The translations under genes and the position numbers were made by a program. Under the pieces are notes generated by a model that worked only from the letters and a program-made list of their open reading frames with translations, ran no database searches and was not told where the DNA came from. This document shows, in pieces, positions 14,501 through 24,020 of a stretch of DNA of 64,000 nucleotides (within the stretch, counting starts at the first letter, position 1; the number at the start of each line of letters is the position of its first letter). This stretch comes from Glandiceps talaboti (taxonomy: Eukaryota > Hemichordata > Enteropneusta > Spengelidae). Where the stretch lies: contig NC_135549.1 of the NCBI RefSeq assembly GCF_964340395.1, positions 32,650,832-32,714,831 of the forward strand, written 5' to 3'.

Positions 14501-16369
14501 CTGGCTTTTTCTACAATGATAAATAGTACAGTGTAATAACTAAGCTAAGGTACTTTGAATTATATACCTTTTCAAACATTTTCCAACAACTTTATGCATT
14601 ACTGTGATACAGATATCACATTGATACATCTCACATGAATAAATTAGGAAAATGCCAAAACATGAGACTGTCAGTGGTCTGTGGATGAAAACCAAAATGT
14701 CTTTTATGTATTTTACCAAAAACTTAGACAGTGGTCTGTGGATGAATCCCACTGTACCAAAAATAGCACCGATGGCATTGTAGCACAACTGTATTTGTCT
14801 GTTGCTATGGGCATGATCTTGTTGCTATGGATATTTGCATACATTTCTGGAATCTTTTTTCACTTACCTACCCATCCCTGTTGTTATCTTCATATTGTAA
14901 TATGCATGGTCATTTATTAACTTGCCTACCCTTCCCACTTTTCATCTTTACAATATAAACCATCATTTAGCTGTTGCTAAGGGTGTGGTCCTGTTGCTAG
15001 GCATATTTGCATACATTTTTCAAGCTTTATTCACATACCTACCCATCCCTGTTGTTATCAAATTGTATAGTAATATGCATCATCATTCCACTGTTACTAA
15101 ACGGCGTGGTCATGGTTGCTAGGGTCAATTGTGTCAAAACGTGTTCAACAGTAGCTGCAGACTAATACCTATAGAAACATCCCCACCACATTTCAAGCCC
15201 ATTCACTACACAGTTTCAAGATATGTTTGGTTTTTTTTTACCAAAATTTAGATTTTGTTTACCTAACTTTCATATTGCTGATAGGATCATCATGTTGTGA
15301 ATACAACTTTTAATCCCACTGTACCAAAAATAGCACCGATGGCATTGTAGCACAACTGTATTTGTCTGTTGCTATGGGCATGATCTTGTTGCTATGGATA
15401 TTTGCATACATTTCTGGAATCTTTTTTCACTTACCTACCCATCCCTGTTGTTATCTTCATATTGTAATATGCATGGTCATTTATTAACTTGCCTACCCTT
15501 CCCACTTTTCATCTTTACAATATAAACCATCATTTAGCTGTTGCTAAGGGTGTGGTCCTGTTGCTAGGCATATTTGCATACATTTTTCAAGCTTTATTCA
15601 CATACCTACCCATCCCTGTTGTTATCAAATTGTATAGTAATATGCATCATCATTCCACTGTTACTAAACGGCGTGGTCATGGTTGCTAGGGTCAATTGTG
15701 TCAAAACGTGTTCAACAGTAGCTGCAGACTAATACCTATAGAAACATCCCCACCACATTTCAAGCCCATTCACTACACAGTTTCAAGATATGTTTGGTTT
15801 TTTTTTACCAAAATTTAGATTTTGTTTACCTAACTTTCATATTGCTGATAGGATCATCATGTTGTGAATACAACTTTTATTTATACATTCTCAGATGCAC
15901 CCCCTCATTAAATTTCAGGCCAATCTGTTCAGTAGTTTTGGAATTATACATTTTTGACCAAAAAAGACATTTTTAGACATAATTTGCATATCACTGATGA
16001 GATCATGTTATGAACAATTCTTAATCTAAACAGCACTGAGAACATTCCCATCAAATTTCAACCCAATCGGCTCAATAATTTTGGAACTATAGATTTGAAC
16101 CAAAAAGACACATTTAGCCCTAATTTGCATATCACTCATGGGACCATCATGTCATAAACAATTCTTGCTATAAACACCCTGAATGTTCCAACCAATTTCA
16201 GCCTAATCTGCTCAGTGGTTTTGGAATTAAAGATTTTTTATCAAAAAGACACATTTTAATTTTTAGCCCTAATTTGCATATCACTGATGAGATCATATCA
16301 AGAACACATCTTAATCTTCACATCCCTTAGAACATTCCCACTAAATCTCAACTCTTTGACTTGAAGTTG

Positions 16370-16426
<57 letters not shown>

Positions 16427-16451
16427 ACACACACATATACATACACACACA

Positions 16452-16535
<84 letters not shown>

Positions 16536-19500
16536 ATGCCTATAGTACACTGAACCTCAGGTCAGTTGTGCTAAAAAGTGAGACAGTAGTCTGTGAATAA
16601 AACCCACTTTACCTTCTCTTTCTCTCTCTTCTTCCAGTTTTTCTAATTCAACTTCTTCTCTACTTGGAATGTTACATAGATCTACTTCAATTTCAGCAAA
16701 TGAAATTCTACTACCTGGTACAGGACGAGTCCGCACAAATCTCTCCCACTTCCTCCGTGAAAAAAGATTTCCATGTACAGCCTCCATCATAAATCTATGG
16801 TATTATAAAGATAAATAACTGTACAGCCTCCATCATAAATCTACGGTATTATAACGATAAACATCTGTACAGCCTCCATCATAAATCTATGGTATTATGA
16901 AGATAAACATATCTACAGCCGCCATCATAAATGTATAGTATTATAAAGATAAACAACTGTACAGCCTCCATCATAAATCTATGGTATTATAAAGATATTA
17001 TCTTTATAATACAGTCATCATACAATGTAGATAACAAGCCCCTTATGATCATGACATTCATCACAGATGACATAGTCCCCACTGTTTGGGAGCTGTTGAT
17101 CCCTGTTTGGATTGAAACACTTCTAGTCTGTGATAGGTGCAATCACGATGGCAAACTGACATGCATATGTACCTAATAGTACACTGCCCTTATACCAAGA
17201 TTGAATGAAATTGATCTGCTCAGACGTGTCTGCCAAATGGCTCTAGACATGAACAAATCATAACAGAATTGCTGCCTAGCAGTCCTGTTGGATCATATCA
17301 TGACACAAGTTGATACACATAATTATATACATCATAGTACATTGTCTTTAATTATATTATAGCATTACCAATTCCAGTGAATTTTGTGACGTCATCGCTG
17401 TACATTATTACTGATAATGTACTCCGTTATTGGGCATCGCGGCCCCGGAACGATCATAACAATACAAGCTTATTTGTTTTGTTTCTTCATATGACTAGGT
17501 ATCTTTTCGAAATGTATGTTGTTACTTATGGTTGTCATTTCCACTGTTTAAAAATACAAAGCATTCATGAAACAAATTTGTGTTCACAGCAGTTCATTGA
17601 AGTGTATATGTGTGTGTACGTGTACGTACGTGTGTCGCTATGATTAGTATTCAGCTTCCGGGCCGAACATGGCAGACGATGTTCAGCGCTGTGTATATTA
17701 TACGTTGTTTTGCGTTTCTCGGTCTACAAATTCACTGGAATTGGCAAAACTATAAAATAATAACAATAATGTATGCCCTCCCAGTCCATAATGGACTCAA
17801 GCAAACTTTGCACTCCATAATGGGCTCGGCTGTCGCCTCGCCCATTATGTCGTTCAAAGTTTGCTTTCGTCCTTTATGGGCTGGGAGGGCGTACATTATT
17901 GTTTAAATAAAGATTTATTGGAAATTGTTCATGCATGTCTGTGTAATGGTCCCAAACATGGAAAAAATCCTAACAAAATATTCAAAGCCATTATGTAGAC
18001 ATGCCTGAACAGATCTCATTCAAAGTTGGTATAAGGGCAATGTCAAATCATGACAAATATTTGCCCAGTGGCTATATTGGATCGTATCGTGACACAAATT
18101 GATATGCATGTGAAGATTATAGTACAATATATATTCTTGTATCCAGTTTCAAGGGAATCGGTCAAAAAAGACACGGCCACCCAGTGGTCATGTTGAATCA
18201 TATCGTGACACAAGTTGACATACATATAATATACATCATAGTACATTGTCTTTGTGTAAAATTTTGATGGAAATTGTTCATGTTCACCCAGTGGTTATAT
18301 TAGATCGTATCATCACACAAGTTGATTTGCATATGAAGAATATGGTACAATATATATCCCTGTACCTACACCATGTAGTTTGAAGGGAATCAGTTCAGAC
18401 ACATCAAAGTAATGGCTATGGACATGAAAAAATGGTAACAAAATGGCCACCTGGCAGCCATATTGGATCATATCGAGACATAAATTGACATGTATATGTA
18501 TGCCATAGTGTGTTGACCTTGTACCAAGTTTGATAGAAATCGGTTCAGTCATGTCCAAGTAATGGTTCTGGACATGAAAAAATTGTTTTAAAAAGTGGCC
18601 GCCCGGTGGCCATATTGGATCATATGACATAAATTCACATGCATATGTATGTAATAGAACACTGTCCTTATACCAACTTTGAATGAGATCTGTTCAAGCA
18701 TGTCTGCATAATGGCTTTGAACATGAAAGATTCGTAACAAATGGCTGTCTAGCGACCATATTGGATTGTATCACAAAATAAATTGACATGCATATACATT
18801 TGTATATGCCATGTACATACTAGTATGTAGTGTATTGTCCTTGTACCAAGTTTGAGAGAAATCGGTCCAGTCATTTCCAAGAAATGGCTCTGGATGCACG
18901 CATGCACACATGGATGGACACATGGACGGAATTTATACCCTGCTTGTTCTATGTCATGACAACATATGTTTTCATCAGTCATTCTGCTGCTTGTTATGCA
19001 TTCCTTTGATTTTTCTTTGATATTACTGGTAGTGGTATAATTATCTTACTCTCCAATATTTTTCTTTGGCCAGAAAATACTCTTGACAAAAGGGTCACTT
19101 GTATTTTTCTTGGATTAACTTAGAAAATATTGGGAAATAACACCTAAATATGACATGAATTATAATATTTGCAATGTCTCATTGAGTTGTGCAGTGATAA
19201 AAGCTGATATAGTTACCTTGCTTGGTCTTCAGTGATGGTATCTTTTTGTTCTCTGTCCAGCAGAGAAAACTCCCATCTAAAATCCTGAACCAGATAAAAC
19301 CTACGATCCATTTCCTGCAGGACACCTAACAGTTCACTTGGATCACAGCTATCACTCACACATGTATATAGCATTGCTGCATGTACCTGTAAAATGTAAG
19401 TATTCTATCTAACAGTTCACTTGGATCACAGCTATCACTCACACATGTATATAGCATTACTGCATGTACCTGTAAAATGTAAGTATTCTATCTAACAGTT

Positions 19501-20107
19501 CACTTGGATCACAGCTATCACTCACACATGTACATTGTATATAGCATTACTGCATATACCTGTACCTGTAAAATACAAGGATTCCTATCAAGACACACTC
19601 TAACACAACTACACCAGGCAAAACCACACTCACTGTTGGTACAGCCAATTACAGTAAAATGTCTCTATCTATTCAGTAAATGTACAAACATTGCTGAGCA
19701 TTATTTTTTGTACACAGATGGGGTACCAACACATTTACATGTACACAAAACCGAGTGATGTGCATACATGTATGTTGACTACAGCATCTGACATTTGCTG
19801 CAGGACACTATGTAGTAATTACATTTTTATGTAATTGTTGAACTGACATCATTTCCTTAGTATACAATCATGTACTTGTGGGTTTTTTTCATTTGCTCAA
19901 TGGATCACTGTTGAAAATAGGAATTTAACTGATTTTACACCTGGTTCCTACATGCACAGACCTTACCTGTGATATACTAATTCCTCCTGGTCTTATGCTC
20001 TCATGCAAAGCTTGTAGTTCAAAGTCTGTTAACTCTCCTTTCATACCATAATCATACTGTTGAAATATCTGATGTAGAACTGATTGTCTCTTCTGTAATT
20101 CCCCCAT
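8013..20107 (-). CDS. EF-hand-like, coiled-coil protein gene, exons 1-5 (3' end outside window)
   Basis: Five minus-strand exons join in one frame with matching phases: 19967-20107, 19217-19386, 16613-16794, 14310-14510 and 8013-8212 (894 nt, 298 codons). Each has a canonical AG acceptor and GT donor, apart from the 5' side of exon 1. Residues 10-47 contain a loop with EF-hand spacing (D19, G24, L26, E30) but without acidic residues at positions 3 and 5. Residues 85-140 contain a second degenerate helix-loop-helix (D91, I98) and a third weak one ending near E138. From about residue 149 to 298 the chain is almost all E, K, R and Q, a long coiled coil or single helix. Calcium binding is doubtful given the lost ligands. 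The start codon is in good context (GACAAGATGG) and opens the first coding exon. I do not recognise the family; a cytoskeletal or ciliary protein is only a guess. Intron sizes are about 0.58, 2.4, 2.1 and 6.1 kb, and the fifth exceeds 8 kb. Confidence 0.75.
8464..8529. repeat. (TCAA)n microsatellite
   Basis: About 16 copies of a tetranucleotide at the 3' terminus of the LINE fragment, probably grown from the element's own tail. Confidence 0.95.
8464..8940 (-). mobile_element. LINE (CR1/L2-like) 3' end, degenerate, with (TTGA)n tail
   Basis: Read on the minus strand, 8584-8909 encodes the C-terminal tail typical of CR1/L2-type reverse transcriptases. It shows FKILLLTYKTLHGLTPEYI, LQPYTPCRTLRS, then in a second frame PPKLWNSLPLDIHQASSLD and KTKLKTYLF. 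The frame changes near a run of seven G at about 8691-8697, so the copy is broken. Below the ORF a short 3' UTR with CACTATATAAATTTG leads into a (TTGA)n tract at 8464-8529. This is the usual microsatellite-tail architecture of such LINEs. It lies within intron 4. Confidence 0.8.
8941..9476. other. intronic AT-rich sequence, nothing recognised
   Basis: No exon, array or element ends were identified here. Confidence 0.5.
9477..10504. mobile_element. interspersed element family A, copy with ~5 internal units
   Basis: The element is bounded by TAGTCCCCGC (from 9477) and GCGGGGACTA (to 10504), so it has short terminal inverted repeats with TA at each end. Inside are ~150-bp tandem units carrying GAGTTATGGCTTTGGACATG, a GGCAGCCATATTGGATCG block, CATAGAACACTGTCCTAAT and GAATGAGATCTGTTCAAGCA. 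A GACGGACG-rich tract precedes the right end. It has no coding capacity for a transposase, so it is non-autonomous. Mariner-like TA insertion is one reading. Because the right end is also a hairpin (AGTCCCC..GGGGACT), a Helitron-like end cannot be excluded. Confidence 0.7.
10505..11483. other. intronic sequence, nothing recognised
   Basis: AT-rich and apparently single-copy. Short ORFs are at background level. No splice-bounded exon in the gene's frame was found. Confidence 0.5.
11484..13860. repeat. 44-bp minisatellite (~54 units)
   Basis: The unit contains GCCAATAGTTTCATACTACT, GAGATGGGTGTGAGTTACAG and CAAT. A recurrent 41-bp variant replaces the GCCAA segment with TATAG. Other variants include AAGAGTGTGAG and a GTACTACT change. 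The array is inside intron 4. Confidence 0.97.
13861..14309. other. intronic spacer before exon 4
   Basis: The first ~90 bases (CAGGGTTTTCATTAGAAGCTG onward) look like the edge of a dispersed repeat. The rest shows nothing recognisable apart from the donor side of exon 4. Confidence 0.4.
14310..14510 (-). CDS. exon 4, charged helix of the EF-hand-like/coiled-coil gene
   Basis: The exon is 201 bp. Its acceptor is ATCATTGTAG|AAAAAGCC and its donor is GAGGAAGAAG|GTAAG. It encodes an uninterrupted E/K/R-rich stretch, for example RKRLEEERKEQEEAIRRQ, with no prolines and, after its first codons, only one glycine-rich break. That favours a coiled coil or single alpha-helix. The opposite strand reads as poly-Ser/Phe ORFs, which are shadows. 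Confidence 0.75.
14745..15878. repeat. 567-bp perfect tandem duplication in intron 3
   Basis: Copy 1 is 14745-15311 and copy 2 is 15312-15878. I saw no differences between them, including a matching 66-codon ORF in each (14922 and 15489). Junction bases are consistent with unequal exchange or replication slippage. The duplication multiplies the 5' part of a family B element. Confidence 0.95.
14781..16573. mobile_element. interspersed element family B, copy in intron 3
   Basis: The left end TAGCACAACTG (14781) and right end CAGTTGTGCTA (to 16573) are inverted repeats with TA at both edges. Internal subunits carry GTTGCTAGGCATATTTGCAT and TGCATATCACTGATGAGATC. The right end follows a TTGAAGTTGTTTACACAC block and a long (AC)n tract. 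Other copies lie at 21150, 55784 and 59500. It is non-autonomous; no transposase is visible. The 567-bp duplication lies within it. Confidence 0.65.
16371..16534. repeat. (AC)n microsatellite
   Basis: About 160 bp of CA/AC dinucleotides with a few interruptions (AGAC, ATATAC). It sits just inside the right end of the family B element. Matching poly-Val-Cys and His-Thr ORFs are artefacts. Confidence 0.97.
16613..16794 (-). CDS. exon 3 of the EF-hand-like/coiled-coil gene
   Basis: The exon is 182 bp. Its acceptor is ATACCATAG|ATTTATGATGG and its donor is GAAAGAGAAG|GTAAAG. The split codon with exon 2 gives Arg. It encodes FMMEAVHGNLFSRRKWERF, then PGSRISFAEIEVDLCNIPS, then the start of the charged helix. 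The acceptor and 5' exon edge are copied in a 46-bp tandem array upstream. Confidence 0.75.
16774..17005. repeat. 46-bp tandem repeat duplicating the exon 3 acceptor (5 copies)
   Basis: CAGCCTCCATCATAAAT starts at 16778, 16824, 16870, 16916 and 16962, an exact 46-bp period. On the minus strand each unit contains the end of intron 2 and the first bases of exon 3. The AG acceptor is intact in copies 1, 2, 3 and 5 and lost in copy 4. Confidence 0.93.
17368..17744. mobile_element. MITE-like element with 18-bp inverted ends
   Basis: CCAATTCCAGTGAATTTT at 17368 pairs with AAATTCACTGGAATTGG, which ends at 17744. Internally CGGCCCCGGAA also pairs with TTCCGGGCCG. At ~377 bp and without coding capacity, it is probably a foldback or MITE insertion within the family A copy. 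Confidence 0.75.
17765..17900. mobile_element. 136-bp hairpin MITE
   Basis: The left arm (17765-17810) and right arm (17855-17900) are near-perfect inverted repeats, starting AATAATGTATGCCCTCCCAG and ending CTGGGAGGGCGTACATTATT. The loop contains a second stem, CATAATGGGC with GCCCATTATG, giving a nested palindrome. Confidence 0.85.
18946..19143. mobile_element. short foldback (MITE-like) element, copy 2
   Basis: This is a diverged relative of 7730-8005, sharing TTTTTCTTTGATATTACTGG and CACTTGTATTTTTCTTGG with an imperfect inverted-repeat layout. It lies in intron 2, close to exon 2. Confidence 0.5.
19217..19386 (-). CDS. exon 2 of the EF-hand-like/coiled-coil gene
   Basis: The exon is 170 bp, entering in phase 0 after ACATTTTACAG and ending GACCAAGCAAG|GTAAC, with two bases carried over. 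It encodes VHAAMLYTCVSDSCDPSELL through the loop DREQKDTITEDQ. Its first ~61 bases plus the acceptor are tandemly copied twice upstream (19409-19590). Confidence 0.75.
19326..19590. repeat. 83-bp tandem repeat duplicating the exon 2 acceptor (3 copies)
   Basis: CTAACAGTTCACTTGGATCA starts at 19326, 19409 and 19492, an exact 83-bp period. On the minus strand each copy carries the intron end ACATTTTACAG and the first ~61 bases of exon 2. The third copy has a small internal insertion and decays at its outer end. Confidence 0.93.
19967..20107 (-). CDS. exon 1 (first coding exon) of the EF-hand-like/coiled-coil gene
   Basis: The exon has 47 codons from ATG at 20107-20105 to the donor TATATCACAG|GTAAG, phase 0. 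It encodes MGELQKRQSVLHQIF and then an EF-like loop YDYGMKGELTDFE. A CAG at 20117-20119 just upstream could be an acceptor, so an untranslated exon may lie further upstream (see 24929). Confidence 0.75.
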
Positions 20108-20123
20108 CTTGTCCTACTGTAAT

Positions 20124-20550
20124 GTTGTAAATGGGATTTCATTGGACGGAAACACTGAAATGTTAAGGTATACAAAAAAATGAAATAATGTGATTTCATT
20201 GGATGGATGTACTGATATGTCACACATTGAATAAATATATGTGATTTCATTGGATGAATGTACTGATATGTCACACATTGTTTAAATATAAATGTGATTT
20301 CATTGGATGGATGTACTGATATGTCACACATTGTTTAAATAATGTGATTTCATTGGATGGATGTACTGATATGTCACACATTGTTTAAATAATGTGATTT
20401 CATTGGATGACTGTCATACTTACGTGATTTCATTCGATGGATGCACTGGAATGTCACATATTGTTTAAAATAATGACATTTCATTGGACGAATATATTGG
20501 AATGTCACACAAAGTTGAAATAAAGTGATTTCATTGGATCACGATGGATG
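20124..20550. repeat. 50-57-bp minisatellite just upstream of the start codon (~9 units)
   Basis: Units carry GTGATTTCATTGGATGGATG, TACTGATATGTCACACATTG and TTTAAATA. They begin near 20134, 20191, 20241, 20294, 20344, 20394, 20424, 20475 and 20525. The array starts about 20 bp upstream of the gene's start codon, in 5' UTR, intron or promoter sequence. Confidence 0.92.
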
Positions 20551-21149
20551 CACTAAATAAACAAGTACATGTATTTGTAGTATTAGGTCCAAATAATTAG
20601 ATACTGCAAAGTCAACCTGTTTTAAATTGTCAAAACTGTTTACAGTAGTTATGAATAATAAAACATCTTAAATAACCATTTGAAGCGATGTACAGTTTGG
20701 TTGTAGAAAATAGGACCACACACCATGAGATGCAATATTTATATCTCATCAATAAGGAAGATAGAACCTTATGCAATAAACAAGAACTAAACAGCAATGT
20801 ACATGTAAATGGTCATTTTATATACAAAAGTTGTTTTGTACATTTTCAAAAAATCTTTTTGTCTTTTGACAATGGTTGGAGCGATGGAAGATTATTTCAT
20901 ACATTGGAAATCATGGTTATTTTCATGGTATTACTAAATTTGCGCTTAGAATTATGAACTGCAAAATACAAATATACAAGGCTTCCTAGAAGACACACTC
21001 TCCGTCAAATACTTTACTGCTGTGCGAGATGAAATTAATTTTTTTTGTGAAAGTTTTACTTGGATGGTACAAGTACATGTACACGTAAACATAAGGGTCA
21101 AATATAAAGATACCATACCAACAGAAAGGTCATGTCTGATAATAACGGC
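20551..21149. other. no feature recognised
   Basis: AT-rich; an 89-codon ORF on the plus strand (20688) has no recognisable motif and no splice context. Confidence 0.4.
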
Positions 21150-21460
21150 AATGGCATTGTAACACAACAGTACATACATGTACACATGTACAACTGATCC
21201 ATCCTTTTGATATAATACCTTTGCTATATACGCCATCATTTTACTGTTGTGAGGTTAATATCTTATTAAGATGCTGGGTGACAATTTTTAGCATCTTTAT
21301 CCACTTGCCTAACCATGATCTCTATTGTTATCTTTGTAATATCTATCATTTCACTGTTACTACACTTGTGTCACTCTTGTCACTAGTCATCTATGTCCTG
21401 CTTTTCCTGACAACACTATATGCCACTGACAGGCATGATTGTGTTAAACTTACATGTACC
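21150..21460. mobile_element. diverged family B fragment
   Basis: GGCATTGTAACACAAC at the left resembles the family B end. Following blocks (CCATCATTTTACTGTTG, TCCACTTGCCTAACC, TTGTTATCTTTGTAAT) match the internal subunits at 14880-15060 with divergence. No right end was found. Confidence 0.5.
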
Positions 21461-21869
21461 TCAAGTTGATACATGTACATGTATGTTATGTGTTTTAGCA
21501 AAAATACACACTAGTTGCCTTTGGAAATAATTGCTCCAGCACATCAACTTATGTGTATCATGTGTACATCATGTATATAATAATGATTCATATTTATTCC
21601 CAACAAGCCTAAAAGAGCTTACACATGTAGGTGTATACCCACCCATCATATAGACCTATCTATGATGAACATACAAAAGGAACCATACTACAGTATGTCC
21701 AAACTCAAGCATACAAACTGTAACGCACAATTCCGTAGCTGTTTGAGACATTTGATATATCGGTATATAACGTTTGAATATTATGATAGAAATCTTATAT
21801 TAGTAAAGTATTACCCAGCAAGACAAAGTACATTGTAATGTGTCACAGTCAGCTTTGACCACAGAGGTT
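21461..21869. other. no feature recognised
   Basis: AT-rich sequence with ACATGTACATGTA-type words only. Confidence 0.4.
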
Positions 21870-22752
21870 AAACCTCCAAGCTTTGACCTAGATTTGCAGC
21901 CACCTCAAGTCATCATTCATTAGTAATACACACTGTAAACCTCCAAGCTTTGACCTAGATTTGCAGCCACCTCAAGTCATCATTCATTAGTAATACACAC
22001 TGTAAACCTCCAAGCTTTGACCTATAGATTTGCAGCCACCTCAAGTCATCATTCATTAGTAATACACACTATAAACCTCCAAGCTTTAACCTATATTTGC
22101 AGCCAACTCAAGTCATCATTCATTAGTAATACACACTGTAAACCTCCAAGCTTTGACCTAGATTTGCAGCCAACTCAAGTCATCATTCATTAGTAATACA
22201 CACTGTAAACCTCCAAGCTTTGACCTATAGATTTGCAGCCACCTCAAGTCATCATTCATTAGTAATACACACTATAAACCTCCAAGCTTTAACCTATATT
22301 TGCAGCCAACTCAAGTCATCATTCATTAGTAATACACACTGTAAACCTCCAAGCTTTGACCTAGATTTGCAGCCAACTCAAGTCATCATTCATTAGTAAT
22401 ACACAATGTAAACCTCCAAGCTTTGACCTAGATTTACAGCCACCTCAAGTCATCATTCATTAGTAATACACACTGTAAACCTCCAAGCTTTGACCTAGAT
22501 TTGCAGCCACCTCAAGTCATCATTCATTAGTAATACACACTGTAAACCTCCAAGCTTTAACCTATAGATTTGCAGCCACCTCAAGTCATCATTCATTAGT
22601 AATACACACTGTAAACCTCCAAGCTTTGACCTAGATTTGCAGCCACCTCAAGTCATCATTCATTAGTAATACACACTGTAAACCTCCAAGCTTTGACCTA
22701 GATTTGCAGCCACCTCAAGTCATCATTCATTAGTAATACACACTGTAAACCT
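21870..22752. repeat. 67-bp minisatellite (~13 units)
   Basis: The unit contains AACCTCCAAGCTTTGACCTA, GATTTGCAGCCACCTCAAGT and CATCATTCATTAGTAATACA. Units alternate between GACCTAGATTT and the two-base-longer GACCTATAGATTT. A block of several variants recurs in order (for example TTAACCTATATTTGCAGCCAA near 22085 and 22290), indicating multi-unit duplication. Confidence 0.97.
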
Positions 22753-23088
22753 ACATATTTTCACGATTAGAAAATGTTGTCAGTCTTCAATAGTCTTCAG
22801 CTAGTTCTCAAAAACTAAATTTAATTATTACTAGACTAGTTCATCTACAAGAAGGCATTTTAGTAACTATTTATTTTGGCGTTTTTGTTTTCTAGCGAAA
22901 TTTGCAAATATAACTGTCCCGGTATACACTACATTTCAACAGGTTTATGCATTAGATATGACAGGGCACTTATTTCCAATACTAACCAGCACGATTTACA
23001 TGTATACATGTGTATGCCTATTAAAAACTGCACACATGTACATGACATAAATTCATAAGAATTACATGTAAGACTGAGGCTGTGACCA
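22753..23088. other. no feature recognised
   Basis: AT-rich sequence between a minisatellite and a foldback element; no supported gene. Confidence 0.4.
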
Positions 23089-23392
23089 GCCGGCACCACA
23101 GGCACTTGTTTCCCAAGATACATGTATGTTCCTGAATACAATAAGATATCGATAATATTGAGATATTTGGCAAATAATATATGAAATGGGTAAAATAATA
23201 TTGGTTTCTAGGATTGCGGAAGACTACACATTGTGTATATAATTATTTCACGCTGCGTGGACTTACACAATCCTAGAAACCTGTGACGGTGTTATTTAAA
23301 TTTTCATTTGAGAAGTACATTTGTATCTCAATACCATCGCTATCTTATTGTATTCTGAAATGTATCTAGGGAAACAACTACCTGTGACCGGC
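23089..23392. mobile_element. 304-bp foldback element with ~128-bp arms
   Basis: The left arm (23089-23216, from GCCGGCACCACAGG to GGTTTCTAGGATTG) is repeated inverted as the right arm (23268-23392, from CAATCCTAGAAACC to CCTGTGACCGGC), with diverged matches throughout, such as AATACAATAAGATA. The spacer is ~51 bp. One arm has a relative at about 57150-57293, so this is a dispersed family. Confidence 0.85.
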
Positions 23393-23642
23393 GACTGTCA
23401 AAGGCATAATCTGTTGAGAACAAAGATTGTATTGGTGATACATCGATGTTCACACTGGAAAACAAGACTAGATCCTGACTCTGGGGAGAATGATGCATGC
23501 GTTGTAAGGGACATCAACTTCCTGTCTGCAAGCAGCACTGGCATAGACATTGGTGCGATCTCCAGCATCTATGCACAGACTATGTACATGTACCACAGTC
23601 ACTTGTGAACTCATATTCCATTCCAAGATGGTGATATGCTAG

Positions 23643-23813
23643 TCTAGGATGATCATAATACAAAATAATAATGTTATTATACGTATTTACGATAGTCAAA
23701 AATATCGTTATGGGTCCATTTCTCTCTTATCTAAATCGTAACGGTATTTTTTAAATACCGTACATGTACATACCTATAATAACGTCATTATTTTGTATTA
23801 TGATCATCCTAGA
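23643..23813. mobile_element. 171-bp foldback MITE
   Basis: TCTAGGATGATCATAATACA at 23643 is matched by TGTATTATGATCATCCTAGA, which ends at 23813. The arms extend to ~42 bp. The core also contains AAATACCG palindromic sequence. No coding capacity. Confidence 0.85.
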
Positions 23814-24020
23814 CCAGAATGTCAGTTATCACCATCCTGGTATGGTTGAGAACAACGCGTCTACGAGAGAACAACACGTTAACAGTTGTACAACACTATT
23901 GTAGTAGCACTGACGCGTACACTGTTCCCCATGTTTCTGTTCCTAAACTTGCTAAAGCTATTTTGCTCACGCTGACAGTATAGTGTACCATCAATATTTC
24001 AATATACTGGCCAGTTTAAC

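Larger units (their letters stand above)
17074..18945. mobile_element. interspersed element family A, copy with nested insertions
   Basis: The copy starts with GACATAGTCCCCACT, as in the 9477 copy, and continues through diverged ~150-bp units (GGCCATATTGGATC, ACTGTCCTTATACCAA). It ends near GGATGGACACATGGACGG. It carries the 17368-17744 and 17765-17900 elements. No clear right terminal repeat is left. It lies in intron 2. Confidence 0.6.

Noticed and set aside
14246-14536. Plus-strand Ser/Phe-rich ORFs
   Set aside because: They are antisense shadows of the charged-helix exon 4 on the minus strand, which has splice sites and a matching phase.
14922-15689. Two identical 66-codon ORFs as a duplicated gene
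   Set aside because: They lie in the 567-bp intronic duplication of a family B element and have no start context, domain or splice support.
16298-16600. Val-Cys and His-Thr repeat proteins
   Set aside because: They are translations of an (AC)n microsatellite.
20041-20331. 96-codon minus-strand ORF extending the gene's N-terminus
   Set aside because: It is a translation of the promoter-side minisatellite in a different frame from exon 1.
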